Shown: positions 25,415-35,307 of the stretch, piece after piece
Numbering within the stretch: the stretch's first letter is position 1
Layout: every line of letters begins with the position of its first letter
NCBI RefSeq assembly: GCF_900009265.2
Contig: NZ_LR735013.1
Coordinates: 74,588-111,047, forward strand
Source of the DNA: Planktothrix paucivesiculata PCC 9631
Lineage (GTDB): Bacteria > Cyanobacteriota > Cyanobacteriia > Cyanobacteriales > Microcoleaceae
Direction: 5' to 3'
DNA: 36,460 nucleotides
Program-made: the position numbers and the translations under genes
Notes under the pieces: generated by a model
What the model was told of the DNA's origin: nothing
Seen by the model: the letters and a program-made list of their open reading frames with translations, nothing else
The model's database searches: none

Positions 25415-28024
25415 ATGAAATTCCTTGAACGCTCTCAGGTCAAAAGTAGCCGATACTTAGTTGCAGTTAGTTTGATAGCAGTATTCTACTGGATAGTTGG
25501 CAAGGTGACGGTTGAATATTTAATCTTGGGTTCCACCCAAGCCCTATTCTGGCCGAATGCGGGAGTCGCCCAAGGAATTATTCTGTTGTGTGGTTATCAA
25601 TATTGGCCAGCAATTACCCTGGGGGCGTTTTTTTCCCTAATTGCCACTGACCAAATGCCTCTGTTTATTGGGGTATTGTCTAGTTGTGGTGTGACGTTAC
25701 AAGCCTGTTTAGTTAGTAAATTACTCCATCGCATTGACTTTTCTCCCCAACTCAAACACCTCAAAGATGTTCTGGGACTAATTATTGTAGGGGGAATGAT
25801 TGCTACGCTGATTAATCCCACTCTTACTATCCTCACAGCTTGTTTGAGTGGTTGGCTACCTTGGGAAGATTTTACCCAAATTTGGATTGCTGGGTGGTTA
25901 GGAAGTGCTACGGGGGTATTAGTTCTCACCCCGGTATTATTAACCTGGGGTAGCGAATTTCAACGGTATTATTATCGCTGTCAAACTCCTACCTCCCCGG
26001 TCTGGTCTTTTCTTAACGCCCTGTCCCAAAGTTTATCCCTGGGTACAACTAGATTACGTCTTTCTGAACGCTCTCCTGGGAATTCTTGGTTACGTCAGTT
26101 AGAAGTTGGGGTTTGGTTGTTGCTGTTATTAGGCTTAAATTGGTTTGTATTTTGTTCTCGAACTCGGTCGGCATTTATTGGTTTTCCCCTGGAATATCTG
26201 CCCTTTCCGTTTTTTGTTTGGGCTTCCTTGCGATTTGGTCAACGGGGAACGGCCATTGGTCATTTGATTACGGCTAGTTTTGCGGTTTGGGGAGTGGTGC
26301 GCGGGAGTGGGCCATTTATTAGTCGCAGTACGGATACCCCTCAAATTTTTTCTCTACAAGCCTTTATTCTGATTATGGCAATTACGGGTTTAGTTTTAGC
26401 CGCCACGGTTACAGAACGTCAACAGGCGGAAACTCGCCTCAGAAATAGTGAAACCAGTTTAGCAAATGCTCAACGGATTGCTAAGTTGGGTCATTGGGAT
26501 CTGAAAATTAGCAGCTATGAATTATTTTGGTCGGATGAACTCTATCGGATTTTGGACACAACGGCTAAATATGTGAAACCAAGTTTTCCCCAATTTTTGG
26601 AATTTGTTCATCCTGAAGACCGCACTTATGTCCAAAGTTACCTTGATCAAGCCTTATTTCAGCAAAAACCTTATTGTATTGATTATCGGTTAAAATTAGC
26701 CTCCGGTGAGGAGCGGATTGTTTTTGAACAGGCGGTAATTACCGGAAGTCATATTACTAGCACAATTCAAGATATTACAGACCGGAAAAAGGCAGAAATT
26801 GCTTTACGGGCTAGTGAAGAAAGATTCTCAAAAACCTTTAGTGCTAGTCCGATTGGAATTAGTATTATGACTCTGGTAGATGAACTATTTTTAGATGTTA
26901 ATGATAGTTTTTTACGTCAAATTGGTTGGGAGCGAGAGCAGGTACTAAATCACACCCCAGAACAACTGAATCTGTGGGTTGATTCTCAACAACATCTGCA
27001 ACTTAAAAAACAATTAAAAAGCCAGAATCAAATTGGTAATATTGAGTTAAAAATTCGCCAAAAATCAGGAATTATTAGAAATTGGTTGGTGTCTATTGAA
27101 TTAATTGATTTAGGGGGAATTGGTTGTTTATTGATGATGGCTAATGATATTACGGAGCGTCAACAGGCCGAAGAATTAAAGATGGCGAAGGAAGCCGCCG
27201 AAACTGCTAACCATGCTAAAAGTTTGTTTTTAGCGAATATGAGCCATGAACTTAGGACTCCTTTAAATGCTATTTTAGGTTATAGTGAATTATTAATTGA
27301 AGATGCTCAAGTTTTAAATCAAGATGAATTTGTAATCGATTTAAAAAATATTCATGTGGCGGGACAACATTTATTAACTTTGATTAGCGAAATTTTAGAT
27401 TTCTCTAAAATTGAAGCAGGTCGGATGAATTTTCATTTAGAAACTTTCAAAGTTTCTACCTTACTGTGGGAAGTGGAAACTACGGTTAATCCGGCGGCAG
27501 ATAAGAATTCCGATCAGTTTATCATAGAGGTAGCAGAAAGTGTTGATTTTATGCACACTGACTTAACTAAAGTTCGTCAATGTTTATTAAATCTCCTGAG
27601 TAATGCCTGCAAATTCACAGAAAAGGGAAAAATAATCCTAAAAGTTTGGCAAGAAGGAGAAGACGCGGTTAATCTAAATATAGATTCGATGCTAGAGCCG
27701 GAATTGATCACGGTGAATGAAGAATTTGTTAATAGTGCTTGTTGTCTTCCTGATGTTCCAAAAAGTTGTTCAACGGTGATTATTTTTCAGGTGATAGATA
27801 CTGGAATTGGCATGAGTCCCAAACAGTTAGCAACGGTTTTTAGTCCCTTTACTCAAGCAGATGAAACTACAACTCGTCGTTATGGAGGTACGGGTTTAGG
27901 GTTAACTATTACTCAAAAATTATGCCAAATGATGGGAGGAGATTTATCGGTTACGAGTGAGTTGGGAAAAGGGTCTACCTTCACAATGAAACTTCCTAAA
28001 ATCCTGCGTTGTTTATCGCAATAA
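25415..28024 (+). CDS. MASE1-PAS-PAS sensor histidine kinase
   Basis: This is an 869-residue membrane kinase. The N-terminal ~300 residues form a MASE1 domain of several transmembrane helices ([45 protein letters not shown]), a sensory module of unknown ligand. Two PAS domains (about 348-460 and 465-585), each ending in a [21 protein letters not shown] motif, follow. A coiled coil leads to the HisKA domain with [10 protein letters not shown] (His611) and the HATPase with [18 protein letters not shown] and GGTGLGLT. No receiver domain is fused. The ATG at 25415 is the obvious start. The 268 bp between radA and this gene hold no repeat or clear signal. No partner regulator is adjacent. Confidence 0.93.
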   Translation: MKFLERSQVKSSRYLVAVSLIAVFYWIVGKVTVEYLILGSTQALFWPNAGVAQGIILLCGYQYWPAITLGAFFSLIATDQMPLFIGVLSSCGVTLQACLVSKLLHRIDFSPQLKHLKDVLGLIIVGGMIATLINPTLTILTACLSGWLPWEDFTQIWIAGWLGSATGVLVLTPVLLTWGSEFQRYYYRCQTPTSPVWSFLNALSQSLSLGTTRLRLSERSPGNSWLRQLEVGVWLLLLLGLNWFVFCSRTRSAFIGFPLEYLPFPFFVWASLRFGQRGTAIGHLITASFAVWGVVRGSGPFISRSTDTPQIFSLQAFILIMAITGLVLAATVTERQQAETRLRNSETSLANAQRIAKLGHWDLKISSYELFWSDELYRILDTTAKYVKPSFPQFLEFVHPEDRTYVQSYLDQALFQQKPYCIDYRLKLASGEERIVFEQAVITGSHITSTIQDITDRKKAEIALRASEERFSKTFSASPIGISIMTLVDELFLDVNDSFLRQIGWEREQVLNHTPEQLNLWVDSQQHLQLKKQLKSQNQIGNIELKIRQKSGIIRNWLVSIELIDLGGIGCLLMMANDITERQQAEELKMAKEAAETANHAKSLFLANMSHELRTPLNAILGYSELLIEDAQVLNQDEFVIDLKNIHVAGQHLLTLISEILDFSKIEAGRMNFHLETFKVSTLLWEVETTVNPAADKNSDQFIIEVAESVDFMHTDLTKVRQCLLNLLSNACKFTEKGKIILKVWQEGEDAVNLNIDSMLEPELITVNEEFVNSACCLPDVPKSCSTVIIFQVIDTGIGMSPKQLATVFSPFTQADETTTRRYGGTGLGLTITQKLCQMMGGDLSVTSELGKGSTFTMKLPKILRCLSQ

Positions 28025-28038
28025 TCTATTATAGGGGT

Positions 28039-28101
28039 AGGGAACAGGGAACAGGGAATAGGGAATAGGGAATAGGGAATAGGGAATAGGGAATAGGGAA
28101 T
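28039..28101. repeat. AGGGAAC/AGGGAAT heptad array, nine copies
   Basis: Two AGGGAAC and seven AGGGAAT units run without interruption. The array starts 15 bp after the sensor kinase stop. It encodes a proline- and serine-rich frame on the other strand that is an artefact of the repeat. Confidence 0.95.
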
Positions 28102-28121
28102 GAGCTTACTGGATTTAGTAC

Positions 28122-28174
28122 AGACGTGCCATGGCGCGTCTCTGGCGCGTCTCCTAACTGTAATGCGTAGTGCT
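28122..28174. repeat. Palindrome plus copy of a dispersed short element
   Basis: AGACGTGCCA-TGGCGCGTCT (28122-28141, one mismatch) is the same palindrome as at 17703-17726. It is followed by TCCTAACTGTAATGCGTAGTGCT (28152-28174), which matches the complement of 2919-2941 at 20 of 23 positions. Confidence 0.75.
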
Positions 28175-28284
28175 GTGTCAATTGTAGGGGAGGGTTCATC
28201 AAGATTTGGGTAATGAACAAAAATCTAAAATAACCCGCCCGTACCCGTTATCAGTTTAAGAGTTACGTCCGGTGTAATTAGAAT

Positions 28285-29151
28285 TTATTGGATAACTAAA
28301 TCATCCAGTTCCTGTTGCATTGCTGTTTTCACTTGTTGATAACAAATATCTACATACTCCCGGTCATTGGCGGCGTCCCGTCCATAGCGTTCAAACTCAA
28401 TCGCTGGACAAATGTGAATCTTGATTTTAGCGGGAAGGGGAAAATTAGGTAAAGGCCCAATTCCCACACCCCAAGGTAATCCCAAATAAATCGGAAACAC
28501 CTCTGGGTCAAGACCTAATAACCAGGGCATTCCTAACTGATGGAGTTGTTTTACCCAGTCGTAAATATCTGTCAACACAATTAGGGTATCGTGGGCACCC
28601 GATGAAATCACCGGAACAATGGGGGCTTTCTCCCGCAGGGCTAACTTAATAAACCCTTTGCGACCAGCGAAATAAATTTGGTTGCGTAACGCATGGGGCC
28701 GAAATACATCCTCACCGCCCCCCGGATAGACCAAAACCGTCGCATCCTGTCGCAAGGCTGCCATACCCATGCGGGGATGGGCGATAACGGCTCCACAACG
28801 CACCGCCGATGTCGCGACTTCTGGAGCGACCTGCCAAACCTTGGGGTGCATGAGTCCATAGAGTAATCGTTCATTTCCGAAACGCTGATACCAAGCGTAC
28901 AGGCCCATAAACATATCCGGTGCGGCTAAACCCCCATTATGGGAACCCACCAATAACATTTTGTTTTGAGGCGGGAGATTCTCCCAACCGGAGGTTTGGA
29001 CTTGAAAATAATGGTCATAAAACCAACCCAAAAACGGCATTAAGAATCGGATATAGTCGGGATCACGATCCTGTAATGACCAACCGGTGAAACGGGGATT
29101 CTCGGTTGGATTGGGAGACGGATTCTTATTGAAGAAGGGGTTCAAGATCAC
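28285..29151 (-). CDS. PlsC/DGAT-like acyltransferase
   Basis: This is a 288-residue member of the lysophospholipid acyltransferase superfamily. The acyl-transfer motif is SHNGGLAAPD near residue 70, with the histidine and aspartate more widely spaced than in classical HX4D PlsC. VLVYPGGGEDVFRP near 135, RKGFIKLALREKAPIVPVISSGAHDT and LPWGVGIGPLPNFPLPAKI follow. The YPGG and GAHDT-type motifs recall the DGAT2 and phytyl-ester-synthase branch, which includes Synechocystis Slr2103; a role in making acylated lipids or plastoquinol is possible but unproven. The start is GTG 29151 with no clear Shine-Dalgarno. It has no cotranscribed neighbour. Confidence 0.82.
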   Translation of the reverse strand: MILNPFFNKNPSPNPTENPRFTGWSLQDRDPDYIRFLMPFLGWFYDHYFQVQTSGWENLPPQNKMLLVGSHNGGLAAPDMFMGLYAWYQRFGNERLLYGLMHPKVWQVAPEVATSAVRCGAVIAHPRMGMAALRQDATVLVYPGGGEDVFRPHALRNQIYFAGRKGFIKLALREKAPIVPVISSGAHDTLIVLTDIYDWVKQLHQLGMPWLLGLDPEVFPIYLGLPWGVGIGPLPNFPLPAKIKIHICPAIEFERYGRDAANDREYVDICYQQVKTAMQQELDDLVIQ

Positions 29152-29236
29152 GGAGTGGTAAACTTTGCCTCTGTCAAGATACTCTAGTTTTGAGGAAATT
29201 TGATCTTAATTAAACCACAAAAAAGCAGGGAATGGG

Positions 29237-29298
29237 CAATACTTCGACTTCGCTCAGTAACAGGGCAATACTTCGACTTTGCTCAGTAACAGGGCAAT
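29237..29298. repeat. 29-bp tandem repeat, two copies and a partial third
   Basis: The unit CAATACTTCGACTTCGCTCA... starts at 29237 and 29266, with one base change, and a third start lies at 29295. A further single copy is in the spacer at 20758-20780. It is a dispersed repeat of unknown origin. Confidence 0.85.
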
Positions 29299-29318
29299 GG
29301 GCAAAAAGATTTTACCTC

Positions 29319-29361
29319 GTAGTGAGGGCTTTAGCCCTCAGAATAGCCCTAAAGCGCTTAC
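29319..29361. repeat. Imperfect inverted repeat with GAGGGCTTTAGCCCTC core
   Basis: The left part contains GAGGGCTTTAGCCCTC, itself a palindrome. The whole, from AGTGAGGGCTTTAG to CCTAAAGCGCTTACT, folds back with 12 of 15 pairs. Similar GGGCTTTAGCCC elements are widespread in cyanobacterial spacers. Confidence 0.6.
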
Positions 29362-29443
29362 TAAGAATTTCTTCTACTACTATTGATTGTTGTATTAAAA
29401 TAGAATATAACCGCTTAAATATTGTACTTGATCCTTAACGCTT

Positions 29444-30424
29444 ATGAATTCGGCTATCGAGGTCAAAGATTCAGCTTCAATGTCTTCGTTAAACCCCGTT
29501 GTGGAAACCCAGAATTTGGGAAAATTTTATCGCACGGGTTTTTGGATGAATCAAAAGATTGAATCCTTAAAAAGTTGTACATTAAGCATTCATGCGGGAG
29601 AAACCTTTGGTTTATTAGGACAAAATGGGGCAGGGAAAACCACATTATTAAAAACCTTATTAGGCATTGTTCGCCCAACATCAGGATCGGCTATCTTATT
29701 AGGTAAACCGATTGGCGATCGCCACATTAAACAGCGAGTAGGCTATTTACCAGAAAATCCCTATTTTTATGATCATCTCACCGGATGGGAATTTTTAGAA
29801 TTTGCCGCCGGACTGTTTCAAATTCCGAAATCTGTTCAGCGTCAACGCATCCCCCAATTATTAGATTTAGTCGGATTAGCTAAATCTGCCGCGATTAAAA
29901 AACAAATGCGTCAATATTCTAAGGGAATGTTACAACGGGTGGGCATGGCGCAGGCTTTAATTAATGATCCAGAAGTGGTATTTTTAGATGAACCGATGTC
30001 AGGACTTGACCCGATGGGACGGTATCAAATTCGAGAAATTATCTTATCTTTAAAAGCACAAAATAGAACGGTTTTTTTTAATAGTCATGTTTTATCCGAT
30101 GTGGAAAAAATTTGCGATCGCATTGCTATTTTAGCAGAAGGAGAACTGATTAGTATGGGTTCGTTGGATGATTTATTGGGAACTACTCAAACCTATATTG
30201 TTAAAGGAAAAGGAGGAGATGTCAATATTTTACAAAATTGGATATCGAATTTAGAAATCGATCAAGATTATTGGGAAGGACATCTCAAGGGTGATCCAGA
30301 AGCGTTTTTTGTCGTATTAAAAGAAATGGATGCTCAACTCTTGAGTCTAAATTTAGCCCGATTAACCTTAGAAGAATTTTTTATGGACAAATTAAAAGAA
30401 AGGGGAATTCATGCCAGTCGTTAA
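29444..30424 (+). CDS. ABC transporter ATP-binding protein (ABC-2 exporter type)
   Basis: This is a 326-residue ATPase. Walker A GQNGAGKTT is at 59-67, the Q-loop region is VGYLPENPYFYDHLTG, the signature is YSKGMLQRV (about 158), Walker B is VVFLDEPMSGLDP (about 177) and the H-loop is FNSHVLSDVEKI. About 100 residues after the ATPase domain form the C-terminal extension typical of ABC-2-type exporters (CcmA/NatA-like). Such proteins work with a separate integral membrane permease. None is recognisable next to it; the membrane protein 134 bp downstream lacks the usual ABC-2 permease pattern. The substrate cannot be named. The ATG at 29444 has no evident Shine-Dalgarno. Confidence 0.93.
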   Translation: MNSAIEVKDSASMSSLNPVVETQNLGKFYRTGFWMNQKIESLKSCTLSIHAGETFGLLGQNGAGKTTLLKTLLGIVRPTSGSAILLGKPIGDRHIKQRVGYLPENPYFYDHLTGWEFLEFAAGLFQIPKSVQRQRIPQLLDLVGLAKSAAIKKQMRQYSKGMLQRVGMAQALINDPEVVFLDEPMSGLDPMGRYQIREIILSLKAQNRTVFFNSHVLSDVEKICDRIAILAEGELISMGSLDDLLGTTQTYIVKGKGGDVNILQNWISNLEIDQDYWEGHLKGDPEAFFVVLKEMDAQLLSLNLARLTLEEFFMDKLKERGIHASR

Positions 30425-30558
30425 AGATAGAATTTTAAGAGGTATAGCAATCACGGCACTCAGGCTTATAATAAAGACTGACCCAGTAAAACTAACGGTG
30501 AAGTCTTCCCCCTGTTCCCTGCTATACAAAGTCAATTTAGCCAGTAATTATTACTGAT

Positions 30559-31290
30559 ATGATTAATAAGATCCGCGAAGCAATGGGCTTACTCAGTGCC
30601 AATTTTATCCTATTAAGTTCCATTGTATTGACAGTTTGGTTACCTGGATCAATTTTATTAGTTTATTTACGTTTATATGTTTTTCCCGAGACATCTGGAG
30701 GAGATGAGCTTAGGATATTCATGCAGGAATATAGGGTATCCAATGCAATCCAATTAGCCTTTGAGCCTCTCTATGTTGGTGCAATTCTTTATGCAGTTTC
30801 TCAACTCAAACAAGGGTTATCTGTAACCTATCAAGAATCGATGACTTATGCTGCACGGAGGAGTTTTAAAGTATTAGGCACTCGTATTGGTGCTGCATTA
30901 ATTATGTTGCCTGGGTTTATTTTTTTCGTGATTCCCGGTATAATTATAGCCTTACGTTTTGCATTAATTGATGCTGTTGTCGTGTTAGAAGGTGTAGCCG
31001 GGAAAAGTGCGAGAAAACTGAGTTCACAATTGACCCAAGGAAAAAGATGGCATATTTTAGGAACAATAATTGTAACGTTTATTGGGATCTTAATAGCCAT
31101 TGTCATAGTCTCTTTAATTCTCTATCTACCACTTTTAATACTGGGAAAAGATGAACACTTTTTAATTGCCGTTATCAATGAGTGTATTATTAATATTTTG
31201 TTAATCATCCCCACTATTGTTTTATTCCTATTCTACTGGGAAGCAAAAAACCAACGCACAATTTCTTCATCTGATCAAGATATTGCATAA
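30559..31290 (+). CDS. Hypothetical multi-pass membrane protein
   Basis: This 243-residue protein has about six hydrophobic segments, including SSIVLTVWLPGSILLVYL near the start, IGAALIMLPGFIFFVIPGII in the middle and IIVTFIGILIAIVIVSLI. The LPGF...VIPGIIIALRFAL pattern recalls YciC/DUF975-like membrane proteins, where a PG-rich hairpin is conserved, but I cannot assign it firmly. It follows the ABC ATPase by 134 bp and could be its partner, although that spacing is wide. Its 3' end overlaps the convergent oxidoreductase gene by 16 bp. Confidence 0.7.
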   Translation: MINKIREAMGLLSANFILLSSIVLTVWLPGSILLVYLRLYVFPETSGGDELRIFMQEYRVSNAIQLAFEPLYVGAILYAVSQLKQGLSVTYQESMTYAARRSFKVLGTRIGAALIMLPGFIFFVIPGIIIALRFALIDAVVVLEGVAGKSARKLSSQLTQGKRWHILGTIIVTFIGILIAIVIVSLILYLPLLILGKDEHFLIAVINECIINILLIIPTIVLFLFYWEAKNQRTISSSDQDIA

Positions 31291-33524
31291 ACAAAAATAG
31301 GGACTCTCTTATAAGCAGGGGTTTCTGCTAAAGGATCAATTTCTGCTTTAAATAAAATATTAGCTTCAGGATAAAACATAAATGCTGCACCCGGTAAAAT
31401 ATTACCCGCAATAATTTCAATAGGGTCTAATTCCCCCGCATCGCCCCGCACTTTTACCCGTTGATGGGGTTGAAAACCCGCATTTTTTATATCTTCAATA
31501 TTCATTAAAATACAGTGACGGTGAGGGATTCCTCGATATTTGTCGGCAGAATTATAAACAACAGTATTATGTTGTCCGTAACCTCGACCGGTGCCTAAAA
31601 TTAATACTAAACCGGGAGTATCTTCTTTCACTCCAAAAAATTCTTTATTGGGAATTGTTAATTTCGGTAATGGGGTAATAGTCATTTGAGCTTTACCGTT
31701 AGCTGTGGCAAAATGAGGTTGGTTAAAAATACGCCCCTCAATGGTAAATTCCGTTTGAGATTGGTCAATTTCAGCGATTTTAGCGTAACCGGGAATAGTT
31801 TTAGAAATTAACTCTCGAATATACTGGGTATCTTGTAAACGTTTCCAATCAATGGGATTTTCTCCCAGTAGGCGATGAGCAATTTCTGTAATTAATTCAA
31901 CTTCTGAAATTAAATCGGCTTCGGGGGAGTTAAGATGAGTTGTCCCAACTTCATTTAAACGCACAAAATTATTACCGGATTCGGTCGTTGTGCGGTGAGG
32001 ATTTTCAAACCGATTAAATACAGGAAGAATAATAGTATTTTCCTGAGCTAAACCGTGAAAATGACCTAAATTTGGTTTTGTGGCAACATAAAATATCGTT
32101 TCAATATTAGATAAAGCCTGTTTTGTCTCGGTTAAATCGGGATTAGCTGCATATAAATTTCCCCCTAAACAAAATAACGTATCAATTTTTTTTTCCAATG
32201 CAGCCGTAATTAAACCCCGGGCAGAATAACCTTTAGTTTCGGTAACATTTTGTCCTAAAAGTTGCTTTAAGCCTTGTTTGATGGCTTCACTTAATCGAAT
32301 TGTAACTCCCATGGAGCCAAAACCTTGCACATTAGAATGTCCGCGAATTGGCATTGTCCCCGCTCCTAATTTCCCGGCATTCCCCGTAATTAAAGCAGTA
32401 TTAGCAATACTTTTAACATTATCAACTCCGTTGGTATGGTGAGTAATTCCCATCGCCCAAGCAAAGACAACTTTACTTGATTTTCCAATGGTATAGGCGA
32501 CTTCTTCGATTTCTTCTGGGGATAAACCGCAGGTTTGGGTAATGGTTTGCCAAGTCGTATTTTTAGCCTGTTGAATGACTTCTTGCCAGCCGTCGGTATG
32601 ATGGTTTAAATATTCAAAATCAATTAAATTTTGTTCGATTAAGGATTTTTGAATCCCCACAAATACCGCCACATCACTACCAGGAATCGGTTGTAAATAA
32701 AGGGTAGAAATATCCGAGCCGCCTTTGAGTAAGGATTTAATCGGAAAGGCAGGGGATGCAAATTTAACTAACCCGATTTCGATTTGAGGATTAATAATAA
32801 TAATTATACCATTTTTATCCCGAATTTTAATTAATTCATTCATTAACCGGGGATGATTAGCAGGGGCATTTGAACCCACTAAAACCACACAATCGGACTC
32901 CTTCAGACTTTCCAGGCTGACCATGGATGTACCACTGCCAAAAACTTCTTTTAAACCTACCGTAGAAGGGGCATGACACAAATCGGAACAATCGGCTAAG
33001 TTATTACTCCCTAATGCCCTCATCATTAATTGCAAGAGAAAAGCAGCTTCATTTGAGGATCGCCCTGAGCTATAACTGGCTATTCTTTCCGGGCTTTTTT
33101 TAAAGTCTTTTTCGGCTATTTTATAAACTTCTTCCCAACTAATTCGTTCATAATAATAACTGTTTTTTCTTAAAATAATCGGATAGCTTAACCGGCCTAA
33201 ACTATCGCATTGTTGAGAGTCTAATTGTTGTAATTCTTGAATAGTAAAGTGTTGAAAAAAATCCGCTTTAATGCCTGCTTGTAACTCGGCGGCGATCGCT
33301 TCTACACTTTTCGCACAACGTTGTAAATATTCTCCATCTTCATTGACAAAACCGCCCTTTTGTCCCCCCGTCCCCCAGGCACAGGATAAACAACTACTTT
33401 TATGATTCAACTTTTCCCAGATTTTTAACCCTTGAGGGGATAGACTTTTTTCTGCCCAATATTGCAGTACGGGCAAACCGCCACCCGTAGACGGAGAATT
33501 GTGGGAGTCAGTTGGTTGAGTCAT
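31275..33524 (-). CDS. FdhF/YdeP-family molybdopterin oxidoreductase
   Basis: This 749-residue protein matches the FdhF/YdeP group of formate-dehydrogenase-like enzymes. It has an N-terminal iron-sulfur candidate site (Cys45, Cys48, Cys70), SYSSGRSSNEAAFLLQL, DLCHAPSTVGLKEVFGSG, LVGSNAPANHPRLM, MPIRGHSNVQG, LFCLGGNLYAANPD and a C-terminal molybdopterin-binding domain with GTGRGYGQHNTVVYNS and PEANIL. The substrate is not established for this family; E. coli YdeP is linked to acid resistance. A cysteine near the active site (in DLCHAP) could ligate molybdenum. The gene faces away from glnA's coding end with about 180 bp between, and no fdhD or cofactor genes are nearby. Confidence 0.87.
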   Translation of the reverse strand: MTQPTDSHNSPSTGGGLPVLQYWAEKSLSPQGLKIWEKLNHKSSCLSCAWGTGGQKGGFVNEDGEYLQRCAKSVEAIAAELQAGIKADFFQHFTIQELQQLDSQQCDSLGRLSYPIILRKNSYYYERISWEEVYKIAEKDFKKSPERIASYSSGRSSNEAAFLLQLMMRALGSNNLADCSDLCHAPSTVGLKEVFGSGTSMVSLESLKESDCVVLVGSNAPANHPRLMNELIKIRDKNGIIIIINPQIEIGLVKFASPAFPIKSLLKGGSDISTLYLQPIPGSDVAVFVGIQKSLIEQNLIDFEYLNHHTDGWQEVIQQAKNTTWQTITQTCGLSPEEIEEVAYTIGKSSKVVFAWAMGITHHTNGVDNVKSIANTALITGNAGKLGAGTMPIRGHSNVQGFGSMGVTIRLSEAIKQGLKQLLGQNVTETKGYSARGLITAALEKKIDTLFCLGGNLYAANPDLTETKQALSNIETIFYVATKPNLGHFHGLAQENTIILPVFNRFENPHRTTTESGNNFVRLNEVGTTHLNSPEADLISEVELITEIAHRLLGENPIDWKRLQDTQYIRELISKTIPGYAKIAEIDQSQTEFTIEGRIFNQPHFATANGKAQMTITPLPKLTIPNKEFFGVKEDTPGLVLILGTGRGYGQHNTVVYNSADKYRGIPHRHCILMNIEDIKNAGFQPHQRVKVRGDAGELDPIEIIAGNILPGAAFMFYPEANILFKAEIDPLAETPAYKRVPIFVYAIS

Positions 33525-33641
33525 CGGTTAGAACCCATCTGTTATTGGTAGTCATACCTAATATTAGCAAGTTGGATCACTGAACCAAGAATCCCCCAGG
33601 TTTTAGCTGTGGGGAGTGTCAACAACCTAGATCATAATTTA

Positions 33642-33672
33642 CCCCACGCCAACCCATCGAGTCAGCGTGGGG
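33642..33672 (-). terminator. Strong stem after glnA, probable terminator
   Basis: A perfect 8-bp GC-rich stem CCCCACGC / GCGTGGGG with a 15-nt loop lies about 37 bp past the glnA stop. It is followed by TAAATTATG rather than a T-run, so it may stop transcription weakly, stabilise the mRNA end, or serve both strands. Confidence 0.5.
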
Positions 33673-33708
33673 CTTTTCGTTAATTCCGATAAACGGATTT
33701 AACAAAAA

Positions 33709-35130
33709 TTAACAGTCGTAGTAGAGAGCAAACTCGTAGGGAGTCGGACGTAAACGGGTGGGGTTAACTTCGTTATCGAGTTTGTAGGAAATCCAGTTAG
33801 CGATAAAGTCTTCCGTGAACACACCGGGTTCAGTTAAGAAAGCGTGATCCTGTTCCAAGGCTTCCAAGGCTAATTCCAAAGAACCTGGGGTGGAAGGAAT
33901 CTTCCGCAGTTCTTCAGGACTGAGATCGTAGATATCCACATCCAAGGGTTCACCCGGATCGATTTGGTTTTTAATCCCATCAATCCCGGCACAGAGCATC
34001 GCTGCAAAGGCCATATAGGGGTTAGCGGTGGCATCAGGACACCGGAACTCTAAACGTTTGGCTTTGGGGTTATTTCCCGACAGAGGAATCCGTACAGAGG
34101 CTGAACGGTTCCCTTGAGAGTAGGCTAAGTTCACCGGAGCTTCATAGCCAGGAACTAAACGTTTGTAGGAGTTGGTACTGGGGTTGGTCAAGGCCAACAA
34201 CGCCGGAGCGTGTTTGAGAATTCCACCGATGTACCACAGCCCCATGTCGCTGAAGCCTGCGTATTTATCGCCAGCAAACAGGGGTTGACCATCTTTCCAA
34301 ATGGATTGGTGGGTGTGCATCCCAGAGCCGTTATCCGCAAACACGGGTTTAGGCATGAAGGTGACAGTGCGGCCGTATTTTTTACCGACGTTTTTGATTA
34401 CATATTTGTAGATCATCAAGTTGTCGGCGGCTTCAATCAGGGTTCCGAATTTGAAACCGAGTTCGCACTGTCCACCGGTAGCCACTTCATGGTGATGTTT
34501 TTCAATGGGAACTCCACAATTTGCCATGGTTAATAGCATTTCGGTACGGATATCTTGGAACGTATCCGTGGGAGCTACGGGGAAATAGCCTTCTTTGTAG
34601 CCCGGTTTGTAGGCTAAGTTACCACCGGGTTCTTCCCGTCCAGAGTTCCAACGACCTTCAACGGAATCGACATAGTAATAGCCACAATGTTGAGTTTGGT
34701 CGTAGCGAACATCATCAAAAATGAAGAATTCCGCTTCCGGGCCAAAGAATGCTGTATCCCCAATTCCGGTCGAAACTAAATAATCAATGGCTTTTTGGGC
34801 AATCACCCGGGGACAACGACTGTAGGGTTCTCCGGTACGGGGTTCTTGAATACTACAAATAATGCTCAGAGTCGGTTCTGCCATGAAGGGATCAATCCAA
34901 GCTGTTTTTGGATCTAGCACCATGGACATATCAGATTCGTTGATGGCCTTCCAACCGCGAATACTGGAACCATCAAACGGTACGCCGTCTGTAAAGGAGG
35001 ATTCATCGATTTGGCTGTTATGTACCGTTAGATGCTGCCAGGTTCCTAGCATATCCACGAATTTCAAGTCAATCATTTGAATCTTTTGGTCTTCGATTAA
35101 CGATAAGACCTCTTGGGCTGTCTCTGGCAT
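33709..35130 (-). CDS. glnA: Glutamine synthetase type I
   Basis: This 473-residue enzyme makes glutamine from glutamate, ammonium and ATP, the main entry of nitrogen into cyanobacteria. Visible motifs are [13 protein letters not shown], the active-site stretch [28 protein letters not shown], the ATP-site segment [37 protein letters not shown] and [15 protein letters not shown] chose ATG 35130, preceded by GAGGAG 10 nt upstream; a longer TTG reading would consume that site. Upstream is a textbook NtcA-activated promoter (35207-35249). In cyanobacteria the enzyme is also inhibited by small Gif proteins, which are not in this window. It is divergent from apcF. Confidence 0.98.
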   Translation of the reverse strand: MPETAQEVLSLIEDQKIQMIDLKFVDMLGTWQHLTVHNSQIDESSFTDGVPFDGSSIRGWKAINESDMSMVLDPKTAWIDPFMAEPTLSIICSIQEPRTGEPYSRCPRVIAQKAIDYLVSTGIGDTAFFGPEAEFFIFDDVRYDQTQHCGYYYVDSVEGRWNSGREEPGGNLAYKPGYKEGYFPVAPTDTFQDIRTEMLLTMANCGVPIEKHHHEVATGGQCELGFKFGTLIEAADNLMIYKYVIKNVGKKYGRTVTFMPKPVFADNGSGMHTHQSIWKDGQPLFAGDKYAGFSDMGLWYIGGILKHAPALLALTNPSTNSYKRLVPGYEAPVNLAYSQGNRSASVRIPLSGNNPKAKRLEFRCPDATANPYMAFAAMLCAGIDGIKNQIDPGEPLDVDIYDLSPEELRKIPSTPGSLELALEALEQDHAFLTEPGVFTEDFIANWISYKLDNEVNPTRLRPTPYEFALYYDC

Positions 35131-35206
35131 GGATGAATATCTCCTCAAAAATCTTCTGGATTATCTCTGACAAGTTTGGCAGTTGGACTGACAAAGCATC
35201 TGGCTG

Positions 35207-35249
35207 ATCATAGTGACTCAGATTGATTAAGTTTTGTATTGAGTGTTAC
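35207..35249 (-). promoter_or_regulatory. NtcA-activated promoter of glnA
   Basis: The perfect NtcA palindrome GTA-N8-TAC (35236-35249) is followed on the minus strand, after exactly 23 bp, by the -10 box TATGAT (35212-35207). This matches the canonical class II arrangement GTA-N8-TAC-N22/23-TAN3T. Transcription would start near 35200, giving a glnA leader of about 70 nt. Towards apcF the same palindrome has no TAN3T at 22-23 bp, so activation looks directed at glnA. Confidence 0.9.
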
Positions 35250-35307
35250 AATACAACACGTCGCGACTTCAGAATAATTGAAAGATATTATAAGGGAGAT
35301 AGACTTC

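Noticed and set aside
28029-28220. 63-codon ORF opposite the repeat array
   Set aside because: It is a translation of the AGGGAAT heptads and nearby palindrome; the repeated Pro-Tyr-Ser-Leu-Phe pattern shows that it is an artefact.
35250-35290. NtcA-activated promoter in the apcF direction
   Set aside because: No TAN3T box occurs 22-23 bp after the palindrome on the plus strand; the nearest, AATAAT, fits poorly.
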